Below, piece by piece: positions 8,862 to 17,440 of a DNA stretch of 64,000 nucleotides. Numbering within the stretch: the stretch's first letter is position 1; the number at the start of each line of letters is the position of its first letter. The notes below the pieces were generated by a model, which had not been told where the DNA came from, ran no database searches, and was given only the letters and a program-made list of their open reading frames with translations. The position numbers and the translations under genes are program-made. This stretch comes from Leisingera coralii. GTDB taxonomy: Bacteria > Pseudomonadota > Alphaproteobacteria > Rhodobacterales > Rhodobacteraceae. The stretch spans positions 87,498 to 151,497 of the forward strand of contig NZ_JBHUPT010000017.1 of assembly GCF_049056525.1 (NCBI RefSeq), written 5' to 3'.

Positions 8862-9173
8862 TCAGTCCTCGGCCATGCGCAGAACCGCAAAGCCGGTGCC
8901 ATCCGGCTGTGGTGCGGTCAGCAGGTAATAGTTTTTTGCCCCGATCTGCACTTGGTCCTGCTCAGCCAGATCGGCCACGTCCGTTTCCTTGCAGGTCAGG
9001 CGCGGGTCGCTGGCGTCGGCCTCATACTCGCCGAGCTGGGCGTTCAGATACGGATCGTCGAAGATGCCCCGGATGGTACGGGAAACGCCCCCCTGCGGCG
9101 TGACGGTCGCCTCGATGGCGAAATCATCAAGCTGCAGGAAGGCGTCAGCATTTTCCCAGGAAGGTGCAGGCAT
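8862..9173 (-). CDS. Head-tail attachment protein (lambda gpFII-like)
   Basis: This 103-aa protein opens with a short helix (WENADAFLQLDDFA), followed by beta strands (ATVTPQGGVSRTIRGIFDDPYL, DVADLAEQDQVQIGAKNYYLLTAPQPDGTGFAVLRM). This is the small beta-barrel layout of phage head-tail attachment proteins such as lambda FII. Gene order (after capsid and a small protein, before Z) agrees. Its start shares the last base of the upstream gene's stop. Confidence 0.75.
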   Translation of the reverse strand: MPAPSWENADAFLQLDDFAIEATVTPQGGVSRTIRGIFDDPYLNAQLGEYEADASDPRLTCKETDVADLAEQDQVQIGAKNYYLLTAPQPDGTGFAVLRMAED

Positions 9174-9403
9174 CAGCTTGCGCCGCCCTCGCCTTCACCC
9201 GACTTGGCTGCCGGTTCTTTCTTGGCGGCCGAAGCCTTGCCCTTGACCGCGCCCGGCGCTTCGACTTTGCCGCGCTTGATCAGGCCATGGGCTTCGGTAG
9301 CGGTCAGCTCGACGGTGGCCTTGGATTTCTTGATCCCGCCGTCCCAGACGAATGCGCTGGTGACGGTATAGGTCTTTTTCTGGGGCTTTTTCTGGTCGCT
9401 CAT
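9173..9403 (-). CDS. Small Lys/Ala-rich phage protein at the lambda FI position
   Basis: This 76-aa protein starts at ATG 9403, with GAGGACAAGAGAC upstream; longer readings of this frame would run back into the capsid gene. The first half is a short beta segment (KTYTVTSAFVWDGGIKKSKATVELT). The second half is Lys/Ala/Glu-rich and probably unstructured (VKGKASAAKKEPAAKSGEG). It lies between capsid and FII, the place of lambda FI, but shows no similarity I could name. Confidence 0.6.
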   Translation of the reverse strand: MSDQKKPQKKTYTVTSAFVWDGGIKKSKATVELTATEAHGLIKRGKVEAPGAVKGKASAAKKEPAAKSGEGEGGAS

Positions 9404-9471
9404 AGTCTCTTGTCCTCTTCCGGGGGAAATCGCCCTGGACACAACTGGCCGGGGCAAAAGATCACTGCAGG

Positions 9472-11550
9472 TTAGCTGGCGTCGGTGCCGTAGCAGAGGC
9501 CTGCCGGGTGGCGCAGAACGTAGTCGGCATCCTGCATGCAGACGATGCGCAGGCGGCCACGGCGGCTGTGGGTGTAGGGGTCGACGGTAATGTCGAGCCC
9601 GCCCCACATGCCGACCAGAACGTTGCCGAAATCACCGTGGAAAACGTCGCCATCCTGAATCTGATTGGTGACTTCGCCGCGATAGCCGTTCACGGTGTTG
9701 TCGCTCTCCCAGATCGGCGCCCCGTTGGTGCCCGAGAATTTCTGAGTGCTCTTGAAGTGGCCGCGCATCTTGGCGTTCTGCACATAGGCCATCCGGTTCA
9801 CATCCGCGTTGGCTGCGGCGATCTGGCTTTCCATTTCGATCACCTCCGCCCAGGTCGGCAGAGCCGTGCCGCCGCCCGAAGCAGCGCCACCGAAATCGAC
9901 CACGTTGACGCCATTGGTGTTGGCAATCCCCAGCGGCTGATCGCCGGTGCCCGTGCCATAGAAGCCCGCAAGATCCAGCGATGTCGCCAGAGCCAGCGCC
10001 AGATCGCTGCGCACCAGCGCCTCGATATCCATGCTGGACTGTTTCAGGGTGCGCCGGGTGATCTCAGAATAGGCCGCAACGGTCCTCGGCGAGAACTGGC
10101 GCTGCCCGAGGCTCAGCAGATCCTCGGCTGCCTCATCGTCTTCGCCGATCCAGTAACCGGTCGCACCGCCTTCCTGGGTCGGGATGTCCGGATTGCCCAC
10201 CAGCCCCATCAGCGGCATCGCAAGCTGCAGCAGGATCGTGCGGTTACGCAGCATCTGGATGAAGCTCTGGGTCAGCAGCGGGTTTGCAATGGTGTTCCCG
10301 CCGGTATCCGCTGCAGTGGCGCCACCGCTGCCGGTGTTCAGCGGCGCACGCATTAGAACCTCCATCGGCACCATGATGCCCTGGGCATCGCGGCCCTGCG
10401 CATCCGCTGCGGCGTCCGAGGCCTCGAATTCAAAGGCTGCCGCCTCCTGCGCCGACCGGTCGGACGGGTTGGCCAAAGCACGGATGGCCCGCAAGAAGGA
10501 GAACTGCTCTGCCTCGCCATCGGTCAGGCCGATGCCGCCGCGCTCGTTGATCTGGCGATTTTCGGTGCTGCGCTGATGCAGATGGTCGAGCAGACGCTCG
10601 CGCATCTCCGAAACACCGCGCCGTTCCGCGATCATCTCGCTTGCCAGATCCGGCGCGTTGTATTCGCGGCCAAGCTCGGTCAGCTCGCGCACGCGGGTCG
10701 CTTCCTGCTCCTGTGCGCGCTGCACGATTGCAGTCTCAGCCTCTCCGGCACGCTCGAGCACCTCGACCACTTCGACGATCTTGCCGTCTGCGTCCACTTT
10801 AGCCCGGACCAGATTGCCCTCGGCGTCGCGGGTGATGATCGTTTTCATCTCACTATCCCTTTTATGAGTATCCGCGGGCTGGGTTTCCGCGCCCGTAACT
10901 TCTCCCGCAGCTTGCCGCTCCGCGGGGCTGCCGCCCTCTGGCGGAATTTCCAGTTCCCGGCCCACCCCGACGCTGGGATCCGCGGGAACCGGCACGATCG
11001 AGATCTCGTAGGGTTCCCAGCGCGTGACGGTCACCAGGTTCGGCTCCGCCTCGCGGTGTTCCTCTTCGATCCTCATCACCCGGTAGCCAACCGACACATG
11101 CCGCCGGATGCCGTCGATGATGTCCTGAAAAATCTCGTCAGCGCGCGAGCTGCGGCCGAACCGCACCACTGCGCGGCCGACGCCATCCGCATCAATGCGC
11201 GCACTTTCGACGACACCGATCTGATCATCCCAATCGTGCCCGACCAGAACCGCGCCGCCGTCGAGCAGGCGATCGAGCTGGACCGCTTCGGGCTCATGCG
11301 ACAACACTTCATCACCGAACCAGCGCCGCACCGGTGTCGTGCTGGAAAACGCCAGCTCAACCGTGCGCCTTTCCTGATCGATCTCGCGAACCTCACCAGC
11401 CCGGCGCAGACCTCCCTCGGCCCGCGCATTGATCTGTTCCGGCGTGACCCCACGGGTCAGGGTGCGCCCGACAAGATCAGCCGGTGTTCGGATTTCCCTG
11501 GTCGGCCCCTTCACCGGCGTTTCCGGCTTCTGGGTCGGCTGCTTGGCCAT
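9472..11550 (-). CDS. Fused prohead protease, scaffold and HK97-type major capsid protein
   Basis: The product is 692 aa. Residues ~40-200 resemble an HK97-type prohead protease: a VELAFSSTTPVRRWFGDEVLSH strand region, VLVGHDWDDQIGVVESARI with the candidate catalytic His, RRHVSVGYRV with the candidate Ser, and WEPYEISIVPVPADPSVGVGR. Residues ~210-330 are charged and helical, as in a scaffold (delta) domain. From ~390 onward is the HK97 capsid fold (TIANPLLTQSFIQMLRNRTILLQL, EITRRTLKQSSMDIEALVRSDLALALA, GFYGTGTGDQPLGIANTNGV). Processing should release the capsid subunit. The start overlaps the portal gene's 3' end by 74 bases, which suggests coupled expression. Confidence 0.9.
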   Translation of the reverse strand: MAKQPTQKPETPVKGPTREIRTPADLVGRTLTRGVTPEQINARAEGGLRRAGEVREIDQERRTVELAFSSTTPVRRWFGDEVLSHEPEAVQLDRLLDGGAVLVGHDWDDQIGVVESARIDADGVGRAVVRFGRSSRADEIFQDIIDGIRRHVSVGYRVMRIEEEHREAEPNLVTVTRWEPYEISIVPVPADPSVGVGRELEIPPEGGSPAERQAAGEVTGAETQPADTHKRDSEMKTIITRDAEGNLVRAKVDADGKIVEVVEVLERAGEAETAIVQRAQEQEATRVRELTELGREYNAPDLASEMIAERRGVSEMRERLLDHLHQRSTENRQINERGGIGLTDGEAEQFSFLRAIRALANPSDRSAQEAAAFEFEASDAAADAQGRDAQGIMVPMEVLMRAPLNTGSGGATAADTGGNTIANPLLTQSFIQMLRNRTILLQLAMPLMGLVGNPDIPTQEGGATGYWIGEDDEAAEDLLSLGQRQFSPRTVAAYSEITRRTLKQSSMDIEALVRSDLALALATSLDLAGFYGTGTGDQPLGIANTNGVNVVDFGGAASGGGTALPTWAEVIEMESQIAAANADVNRMAYVQNAKMRGHFKSTQKFSGTNGAPIWESDNTVNGYRGEVTNQIQDGDVFHGDFGNVLVGMWGGLDITVDPYTHSRRGRLRIVCMQDADYVLRHPAGLCYGTDAS

Positions 11551-13078
11551 TGCCCTGCCCTCCTTTGGATTTTGCTGAGATCAACGCCTCGATGACGTTT
11601 TCGGGAATTTTGGCCTCCCGCATGGCCGCGATGTCCGCGGCGATCTCGCCGTAGACCTCGCGCGGGTCGCGGCCGCGCTCGCGGATCACCTGGCCGCGGG
11701 ACTTGAACAGATTGTCGACGGCCTCAGCGTCAGCCTTCACGTCCTTGGCCGGATCGATCCATTGCCAGCGCCGCGGCTGGAACCGCACCGCCATGAACTT
11801 CGACCGCTTGGCTGCGGGCAGCGGAGATCCGTTATCCAGAGTGATACGGTTGCTCAAAAGCGCATGTGCCAGCCACTGTTCATAGACCGGCAGCGCGAAG
11901 GCCTCGATCAGGCTTTCCTGCAATTCCTGCCATTGGTCGCGCTCACTCAGCACCCCGTGCCGGATGCTCGACAGGTTCACGCCTTCCAGATCATTCGCCA
12001 GATCATTGTAGGCAACTCCGAGCGCAGACGCCGCGCCGCGCAGCATGTGCTTAGAAAAGACCGCCAGCTCGCCATTCGGATACTGGCTTTCCACCTTCTT
12101 CATGCGCGCGCCGCCGGGCATCTGATGGTAGATCCCGCTCTCGCTTTCGAATTCGATCTCTTCGAAGGTTTCGCCTTCCTCGCCATCCTCGATCGCCGGG
12201 CCATAGCCCTCATCCCACTCGATCACGCCGACCTTGTTGGCGCCTTCGCGGGCGTTGTTCAGGGCGCTGCGTTCGAACTCGCCCAGCTGACGCATGCGCA
12301 ACAGCGCCGTGGCCATCCAGGGCAAGCCCCGTTTCTGGCCCACGAAATCTTCTTCAAACCAATGGATGATCTCATCGGCCGGCACCCGGATGAACGCCCG
12401 GCCGGAATAGTGGTAATCTGCCTGCGACGGATCCAGCGTGGTGAAGTAATAGGCCATAGGACGGCCCATCTTGCTGTATTCGATCCCGGCCCTGATGAAG
12501 CGGCCGCCGGGCCGCTTTTCCTCGTCGAAATCCACCGGGCACAGAACCGGATCGAGCACCTGCAGAGCAAAGCCCCAAGGTCCGGCATCGCGCCCATAAA
12601 CCAGGCGCACCATGAACTCGCCATCGGTGCAAAGACCGTTCACCAGAGTTTTCTGGATCTGGCGGAAGGTGCGGCGGCCTTTCACGTCGCAGTTGCGAGC
12701 CTTGCACCAGTTAAGCCAAGCCGTCTCGATTGCCTTGTTTGCGCCTGCGTCCGGCTTGCCATCGCCCTCGGACACCAGCGCCTGCAGCACCAGACCCTTT
12801 TGGCCGATCAGGTTGCGGCGCGCGCTCGCCTTGAAGGCCTTGGCATAACCGTTATTGGCTGCCTGCTCGCGCGATCGCGCCACCAGCACCCGCCAATTGC
12901 GGCGGATAATCTGATCCGCAGGCATGGGCGTGTTGGTCCAGCCGCTGGTCATGCGGTCGGTTTCGGCCGCGGCAAACATGCGCTGCCCCCTGCGGCGCGG
13001 CGCCATCAGCATCGGCGGCGTGCGGCGGTCTTGCTGCGCCTCGACCGGCGCTGATCGCTTGAACCAGTTTCTGATCAT
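11477..13078 (-). CDS. Portal protein, lambda gpB family
   Basis: This 533-aa portal begins MIRNWFKRSAPVEAQQDRR. Typical lambda-family blocks are the N-terminal RRNWRVLVARSREQAANNGYAKAFKASARRNLIG, then VLDPVLCPVDFDEEKRPGGRFIRAGIEYSKMGRPMAYYF, IIHWFEEDFVGQKRGLPWMATALLRMRQLGEFE and SALGVAYNDLANDLEGVNLSSIRHGVLSERDQW. The portal is the dodecameric ring through which DNA is packaged. The C-terminus (GQAADPEAGNAGEGADQGN) is disordered and its codons overlap the start of the capsid polyprotein. The start ATG overlaps the preceding stop as ATGA. Confidence 0.93.
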   Translation of the reverse strand: MIRNWFKRSAPVEAQQDRRTPPMLMAPRRRGQRMFAAAETDRMTSGWTNTPMPADQIIRRNWRVLVARSREQAANNGYAKAFKASARRNLIGQKGLVLQALVSEGDGKPDAGANKAIETAWLNWCKARNCDVKGRRTFRQIQKTLVNGLCTDGEFMVRLVYGRDAGPWGFALQVLDPVLCPVDFDEEKRPGGRFIRAGIEYSKMGRPMAYYFTTLDPSQADYHYSGRAFIRVPADEIIHWFEEDFVGQKRGLPWMATALLRMRQLGEFERSALNNAREGANKVGVIEWDEGYGPAIEDGEEGETFEEIEFESESGIYHQMPGGARMKKVESQYPNGELAVFSKHMLRGAASALGVAYNDLANDLEGVNLSSIRHGVLSERDQWQELQESLIEAFALPVYEQWLAHALLSNRITLDNGSPLPAAKRSKFMAVRFQPRRWQWIDPAKDVKADAEAVDNLFKSRGQVIRERGRDPREVYGEIAADIAAMREAKIPENVIEALISAKSKGGQGNGQAADPEAGNAGEGADQGNPNTG

Positions 13079-13599
13079 CGCATCCGAACCTTGATGACGC
13101 GGCCAAAGCCCCGGCGCGCGTTCTTTTTCGCGGCCAGCTCGGCGCGATAGCGGGCGCGCAGCTGCAGCAACTCGCTCAGCGGCGTGCGCTGCAATGACCG
13201 GTTGTTGATCTGGTAGCTTTGCTGATCGATGGTCGCGCGGTTCTCGATCACCGCCTCGATCGCATCCAGCACCTTCTGAACATGATCCCGGCTGTCAAAG
13301 TTTTCGCCCTGTGCAGACAGGTCCGGGGCGATGATCAGCTCGCCACGTTCGACCCGGCGCACGTACGAGCCGTCCGTCGCCCGGATCTCATAGGCATAGC
13401 GCCCGGGCTGCCACGCCGCGGTGACCGCTGCGGCGGCTTCGAAAAGATGGTCGACACCTTCCGCGCTGCTGGCGAGATCCACGACCGAATTGCCCCGCAG
13501 GTGCAGGGTCAGCGACCACTCTGGCGCTGGCAGATTCGGCAGCGCAACCACCGCGCGGAAGGTCAGCCCCGCCCCGATTTCCTTTGGAATTCCGCCCAC
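13075..13599 (-). CDS. Head protein of unknown fold with a gpW-like C-terminus
   Basis: The 174-aa product starts at GTG 13599, after a GGGCGAG site. The first ~115 residues are beta-rich (EWSLTLHLRGNSVVDLASSAEG, RYAYEIRATDGSYVRRVERGELIIAPD). The last ~60 (DQQSYQINNRSLQRTPLSELLQLRARYRAELAAKKNA) resemble the lambda gpW and small head-tail connector pattern of a short strand followed by a long helix starting with L-L-R-A. It sits exactly where W lies in lambda, between terminase and portal. It may be a W-like connector with an added N-terminal domain. The function is inferred. Confidence 0.55.
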   Translation of the reverse strand: MGGIPKEIGAGLTFRAVVALPNLPAPEWSLTLHLRGNSVVDLASSAEGVDHLFEAAAAVTAAWQPGRYAYEIRATDGSYVRRVERGELIIAPDLSAQGENFDSRDHVQKVLDAIEAVIENRATIDQQSYQINNRSLQRTPLSELLQLRARYRAELAAKKNARRGFGRVIKVRMR

Positions 13600-13612
13600 G
13601 TTCTCGCCCTAT

Positions 13613-15559
13613 TCAGTGCCTGCGCCGCCGACGCCGCTTGGCCGCCCAACCGCGCTTTTTCGCAGGCTCGCCTGTCGGCGCCTCCGGTGCCTCTGGCGGT
13701 TTTCCGTCTGGCACCGGATCAGACTGATCCGCAGGGGTGTCCTCGACCTCCTGGCCCTGCTCTTCCAGGGCGCGCACCAGGCGGGCAATGTTGGGGTTCA
13801 GGATGCGCAGCGCGGCATAGGCATAGACGCGGCAGTCAAAGGCCTCGTTTCTCGGGCGCACATTGTGCCATTCCCGCACGGCGAAACCTTTGACAAAACG
13901 GGTGCGCAACGCCTCGGCTGTGAACATGTCGAACCAGGCCGGATCGCGCCCAAGCGGAAAGTGGCAATAACCCTTGCCCGGTTCCGAGATCCGCGCGCGC
14001 TGCGCCACCACGACCTTTGCCTCGTCCACGCCGATCGGGTGCAAATGCACAGGGCGCTCGCCGCGTTGCCGGATCTTCGTCGGCGCCGTGACGATCGGGC
14101 GGCCCCAGCCGCCGACCCCCTTGATTGCAAACACCTTCCGGCCCAGCCGCTTTCGGGCGTAATCATAGGCCGCCTGTGTATAGCCGCCGGTGGTGCCGCC
14201 GGTATCGAGACAGGCGGCAGAGATCCGCAGCTCGGTGCCGGTTTCATGGCTCCAGGTCTCAGACAGCAGATCGTCAAGCTCCTGCCAGACATCCGGCAGC
14301 AGCGGGTCGCCCCACAAGGTTCGGTAGTCGACCGACCAGGATTCTTCGCCCACCCCCCAGCCAACCACCTCGACCTCAAGGCGGTCGGTCTGCATGTCGA
14401 TGCCAGCGGTCAGCACACCGGCACCCATCGGCACCGGTGCGGAAAATTCCTCTGCCCGCTTCATCAGCACTCCAGACTCGAGCCGGTCGCCTTCCTCTTC
14501 CCAGGTCTCGGCAAGCGACACGTTCACGAATGTCTGCAGATCGCCCGCGGCCTTCTTGTCGAGGAAGGATTGCACGATGTCTTTCAGCCGCCGGAAACAG
14601 CTGTACAGCTCAGACAGGTGATAGGAGGCATGACCCCGAAACGGCTTCTTCGCGATCCAACCGCCGCCCTCGCGCTCGGCGTTACGGATCGCCGCCACCC
14701 GTTCCCCGTCATTCCAAGCGGTGCCGCAGCCCTCCCCCTCGCAAAGGTAGGTTGCCGTCTCGGGCAGGTGCTCGCCGTTTTCGTCCTTGTCCCAATCCAC
14801 CTGCGACCATTTGAGGGTTTGCACATGGCCGCAGTGCGGACAGGCCACATTGAAATGCCGCTGATCGCCTTCTAGAAACGCGGTCTCGATCCAGCTTGCC
14901 CCTTTGAGCGTCGGGGTGCTGATTTCCAGCAGCAGCCGCTGATCGCCGAAGGTCGCCGCCCGCTGCCACAGCAGCCCCACCGGGTGGCCTTCCTGGGTCC
15001 GGTCATAGCCATCAGTTTCATCGCAGACGATGAAGGGCGCCGACCGGCCGCGCATTGTCTTCGGCGACCCCGACCAGCTGAACATCAGAAACCCGCCCGG
15101 ATAGCTCTTCATGCGCTGGTTGTTGACGCCATCCCGCCCGCGCGGCTTGGCGATCAGCTCCTGCATATCGGTATTGGCGTCGACCAGCGGGTTGAACTTG
15201 GTTTCAAGCCAGGTGGTAAGGTCGCCCTGGCTCGGCTGCATCATCATCTGCGACACCGGGTCAAAGGCGATCCGATAAGCCTGCGCCGCCAGCGCCGTCT
15301 GCGTCTTGCCCACCTGCGCACCCCACATCAGGGTGACCCGCTCGCAACGCGGATCCGCCGTCATGTCGACCACCTCCCTCTGATATGGGGCATTGTCGAA
15401 CCGCAGCGGGCCCGGCACGGCATTGCCGACCGGGATCTGAATATTCGCCTCGGCCCATTCCGAAGGTTTCAGCTTGGGCGGCGGCCGCAGGAATGCGCGG
15501 GCCCGGCGCGATGCGCGAATGACCGCGCGGGCATTGGAAAAATCAGCCCGGGCGTTCAC
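13613..15559 (-). CDS. Terminase large subunit, GpA family
   Basis: This 648-aa packaging motor belongs to the lambda GpA family. Visible features are KPSEWAEANIQIP near residue 31, the Walker A-like GAQVGKT at 80-86, the Walker B-like PFIVCDE at 175-181, a zinc-type CPHC at 240-243 with a second CEGEGCG pair some 30 residues later, and a nuclease half with the acidic GIDMQTDRLEVEVVGWG block near residue 390. The C-terminus is basic (KKRGWAAKRRRRRRH), probably for portal or DNA contact. The ATG overlaps the small-subunit stop (ATGA). Confidence 0.94.
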   Translation of the reverse strand: MNARADFSNARAVIRASRRARAFLRPPPKLKPSEWAEANIQIPVGNAVPGPLRFDNAPYQREVVDMTADPRCERVTLMWGAQVGKTQTALAAQAYRIAFDPVSQMMMQPSQGDLTTWLETKFNPLVDANTDMQELIAKPRGRDGVNNQRMKSYPGGFLMFSWSGSPKTMRGRSAPFIVCDETDGYDRTQEGHPVGLLWQRAATFGDQRLLLEISTPTLKGASWIETAFLEGDQRHFNVACPHCGHVQTLKWSQVDWDKDENGEHLPETATYLCEGEGCGTAWNDGERVAAIRNAEREGGGWIAKKPFRGHASYHLSELYSCFRRLKDIVQSFLDKKAAGDLQTFVNVSLAETWEEEGDRLESGVLMKRAEEFSAPVPMGAGVLTAGIDMQTDRLEVEVVGWGVGEESWSVDYRTLWGDPLLPDVWQELDDLLSETWSHETGTELRISAACLDTGGTTGGYTQAAYDYARKRLGRKVFAIKGVGGWGRPIVTAPTKIRQRGERPVHLHPIGVDEAKVVVAQRARISEPGKGYCHFPLGRDPAWFDMFTAEALRTRFVKGFAVREWHNVRPRNEAFDCRVYAYAALRILNPNIARLVRALEEQGQEVEDTPADQSDPVPDGKPPEAPEAPTGEPAKKRGWAAKRRRRRRH

Positions 15560-16110
15560 TCACCTTTCGCCCCCTTGTCCTCTTCGTCCTCGCCGCCTTC
15601 AATGTCTTCCTCGAAGATCAGATCATTGTTGGCCAGCGCGGTCAGCGCCTGATCGACCTCTTCCAGCAACACTTCCTTGAACGCGGTTTCGTCGGTCTCG
15701 CCGATCAGGCGCCGGGCAGCCCGGCTCGGCACCACATTGCGCAGGCCTGCCCGCACCTCGCCAAAAGCCTTCTGCAGGGCGCGCTCGAGCTGCTCGACCG
15801 GCACCACCTGTTCCCGAGCCTTGGCAAGGTCCAGCTCGGCCTGTTCGGTCTCGGCTGCCAGCTTGCGCAGGATCAGCTGTTCCTTGGTGGCGCTGGGGCC
15901 ATGGTCGGCCTGCGCCCGGATGTCATCATCCCGCCAGCTGCGCACCTCGGCGGTGTTGAACTTCCAGGCCCGGCCGCGCCCGCCGCGCTGCACCACCGGG
16001 CAACCACGGCGCACCCACTCGTCGACGGTTGGCAGCGACACACCGTTGATTTCCGCAAGATCCGCGCGGTTTACTTCTCTGCCACGTACTTTCTTCTTAT
16101 TCACAGCCAC
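15556..16110 (-). CDS. Terminase small subunit, Nu1-like
   Basis: The protein is 184 aa. An N-terminal winged helix-turn-helix (VNRADLAEINGVSLPTVDEWVRRGCPVVQRGGRGRAWKFNTAEV, residues ~14-57) is the DNA-recognition domain of the Nu1 family. A central coiled coil (LILRKLAAETEQAELDLAKAREQVVPVEQLERAL) and an acidic C-terminus (EEDIEGGEDEEDKG) that probably binds the large subunit follow. Nu1 recognises the cos region, which in lambda lies just upstream of this gene. Confidence 0.88.
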   Translation of the reverse strand: MAVNKKKVRGREVNRADLAEINGVSLPTVDEWVRRGCPVVQRGGRGRAWKFNTAEVRSWRDDDIRAQADHGPSATKEQLILRKLAAETEQAELDLAKAREQVVPVEQLERALQKAFGEVRAGLRNVVPSRAARRLIGETDETAFKEVLLEEVDQALTALANNDLIFEEDIEGGEDEEDKGAKGE

Positions 16111-16226
16111 TTACGCCCCCGGCAAATAGAAACCGCCCAACTGGGCCGGAAACTCGCAATTTTACTTTCTCAGCTCGATTGTTCGTTTTCTGTCAGCAAC
16201 TTGCGCGATCTAAATAATAAACAACC
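16111..16226 (-). other. Intergenic gap before nu1: candidate cos packaging site
   Basis: This is the only sizeable gap between the lysis and terminase genes, which is where cos lies in lambda. It is less GC-rich than its surroundings and contains a GGGCGG hexamer on the minus strand (plus-strand 16133-16138), the same hexamer found in the lambda cosN overhang. No dyad clear enough to define the nick sites was seen, so the assignment rests on position and is weak. Confidence 0.25.
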
Positions 16227-16670
16227 CTATCCCCCGGCCCCACGCACAAATGATTTTCTGCGCATACGCATACCCACATGGTGCTCCCCCTTGGGAAGGA
16301 CCCGCGAAAGCATCCGGCGGAAGCCGGACGAAGCTGCGCTGCCGATCTGCGAAGGCGTCGGCAACAGCCAGCCAGCCAAGGCTACCAGCAGCAGCCAAGG
16401 CGGCGGATCTTCTTGCACCACGATGGTTTGAACGCTTTCGCTGCGCACGCTCGTGCGGCCTTCGCTTTGCTCAATGCTGCGCGCTTGCGGGCGGATGATC
16501 CGTTGATCGGAGAACACGGCCTGCCCCACCGTTTGCGCGTTGGTGCGCCCGGCCTGCACATTCGCTGCCAAGTTTGGGCTGCCTCCGATAGCGCCCGCCA
16601 GTTTCCCGGCGAGTGAGCCACAGGCCGCCAGAGCTAGACAGAGACAAAGGCCCGGCAGCAAGCGCATCAT
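16227..16670 (-). CDS. Putative spanin lipoprotein with C-terminal TM segment
   Basis: The product is 147 aa. The N-terminus is a lipoprotein signal (MRLLPGLCLCLALAACGS) with a lipobox ending at Cys17. A ~65-aa Gly/Asn/Gln-rich periplasmic stretch follows (NVQAGRTNAQTVGQAV). A hydrophobic segment at about residues 88-104 (PPPWLLLVALAGWLLPT) and a basic tail come last. An outer-membrane lipid anchor plus an inner-membrane segment in one short chain is the layout of unimolecular spanins, which fuse the two membranes in the last step of lysis. The ATGA overlap with the endolysin supports a lysis role. No separate Rz/Rz1 pair is visible. Confidence 0.6.
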   Translation of the reverse strand: MMRLLPGLCLCLALAACGSLAGKLAGAIGGSPNLAANVQAGRTNAQTVGQAVFSDQRIIRPQARSIEQSEGRTSVRSESVQTIVVQEDPPPWLLLVALAGWLLPTPSQIGSAASSGFRRMLSRVLPKGEHHVGMRMRRKSFVRGAGG

Positions 16671-17398
16671 GCCGCCCTTGCAACCGCTTCAAGGCACATG
16701 TTGCGTTCAGACAGCCGCCGGTTTGTGAGTCCCTGCCACACCTGGCCACCGGCCCGGTTCCAGCGTGGCAGCTCCTGACAGGCGCCGACCAGGTCGCCCG
16801 CATTTGCCTTACGCACCAGCGTCGAGCGGCAAGCCGCGCCCGGCCCGACATTGTAGGTCCAGGATACAAGGGCAATTTTCATGCCAACCGGCACGTCGGC
16901 CGTAAGGCAGCGGTCCAATGCGGCTTCATAGCGCCCGATTTCTTGCGCGAGCATCTGATCGCATTCCGCCTTGGTGTAGCTGTCGCCAGGCTGAACCCCT
17001 TTCGTCTTGCCATAGCAGACCGTCCAGACGCCCACCAAGTCCTGATAGGCGGAGGTGCGCAAACCTTCCCATTGCCCGACAAAGGTGACGGCTGCAGCCA
17101 GCGCAACGCCGCCAGCGCCCAGGACGCCGACGCTGCGCCGGGAAACCGCCCCACTGTCATCCGCTCGGAACTCCCGCAATACATCAGTCAAACCCGCCTG
17201 GGCGATCAGTCGCGCCGGGATCGCCATCGCGTTAGCCAGGGCGGCCAGCGCGGCGAAAACGATGGGATCGATGCCCAAGAGGCCAGGAGACACCAGCGAG
17301 ACAGACACCGGCACCGCCGACATGATGCACGCCAGGGCGATCAGCCGAACCGACCATGCGCCTTTGGCTGTTTGTTTCCAGTTTTCAATAAGTTTCAT
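16667..17398 (-). CDS. SAR-type lysozyme (GH24) with a fused N-terminal holin-like domain
   Basis: Residues ~91-243 match phage P21 R21-type SAR endolysins: a weakly hydrophobic signal-arrest segment (VGVLGAGGVALAAAVTFVGQW), then the catalytic triad Glu111, Asp120 and Thr126 in WEGLRTSAYQDLVGVWTV, then SYTKAECDQML, SWTYNVGPGA and NRRLSERNMCL. Residues 1-75 add two more hydrophobic helices (about 17-38 and 46-64) like those of small phage holins, which are normally separate genes. Candidate internal TTG starts at codons 70 and 74 could also yield the plain SAR enzyme. Confidence 0.88.
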   Translation of the reverse strand: MKLIENWKQTAKGAWSVRLIALACIMSAVPVSVSLVSPGLLGIDPIVFAALAALANAMAIPARLIAQAGLTDVLREFRADDSGAVSRRSVGVLGAGGVALAAAVTFVGQWEGLRTSAYQDLVGVWTVCYGKTKGVQPGDSYTKAECDQMLAQEIGRYEAALDRCLTADVPVGMKIALVSWTYNVGPGAACRSTLVRKANAGDLVGACQELPRWNRAGGQVWQGLTNRRLSERNMCLEAVARAA

Positions 17399-17440
17399 GG
17401 CAAAGCTCTCCTTTCACCCCGGCACCGGGGCATTGCCCGA

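Noticed and set aside
9404..9607. N-terminal extension of the small protein at 9173-9403
   Set aside because: It would lie over the 3' end of the capsid gene in another frame and lacks a ribosome binding site.
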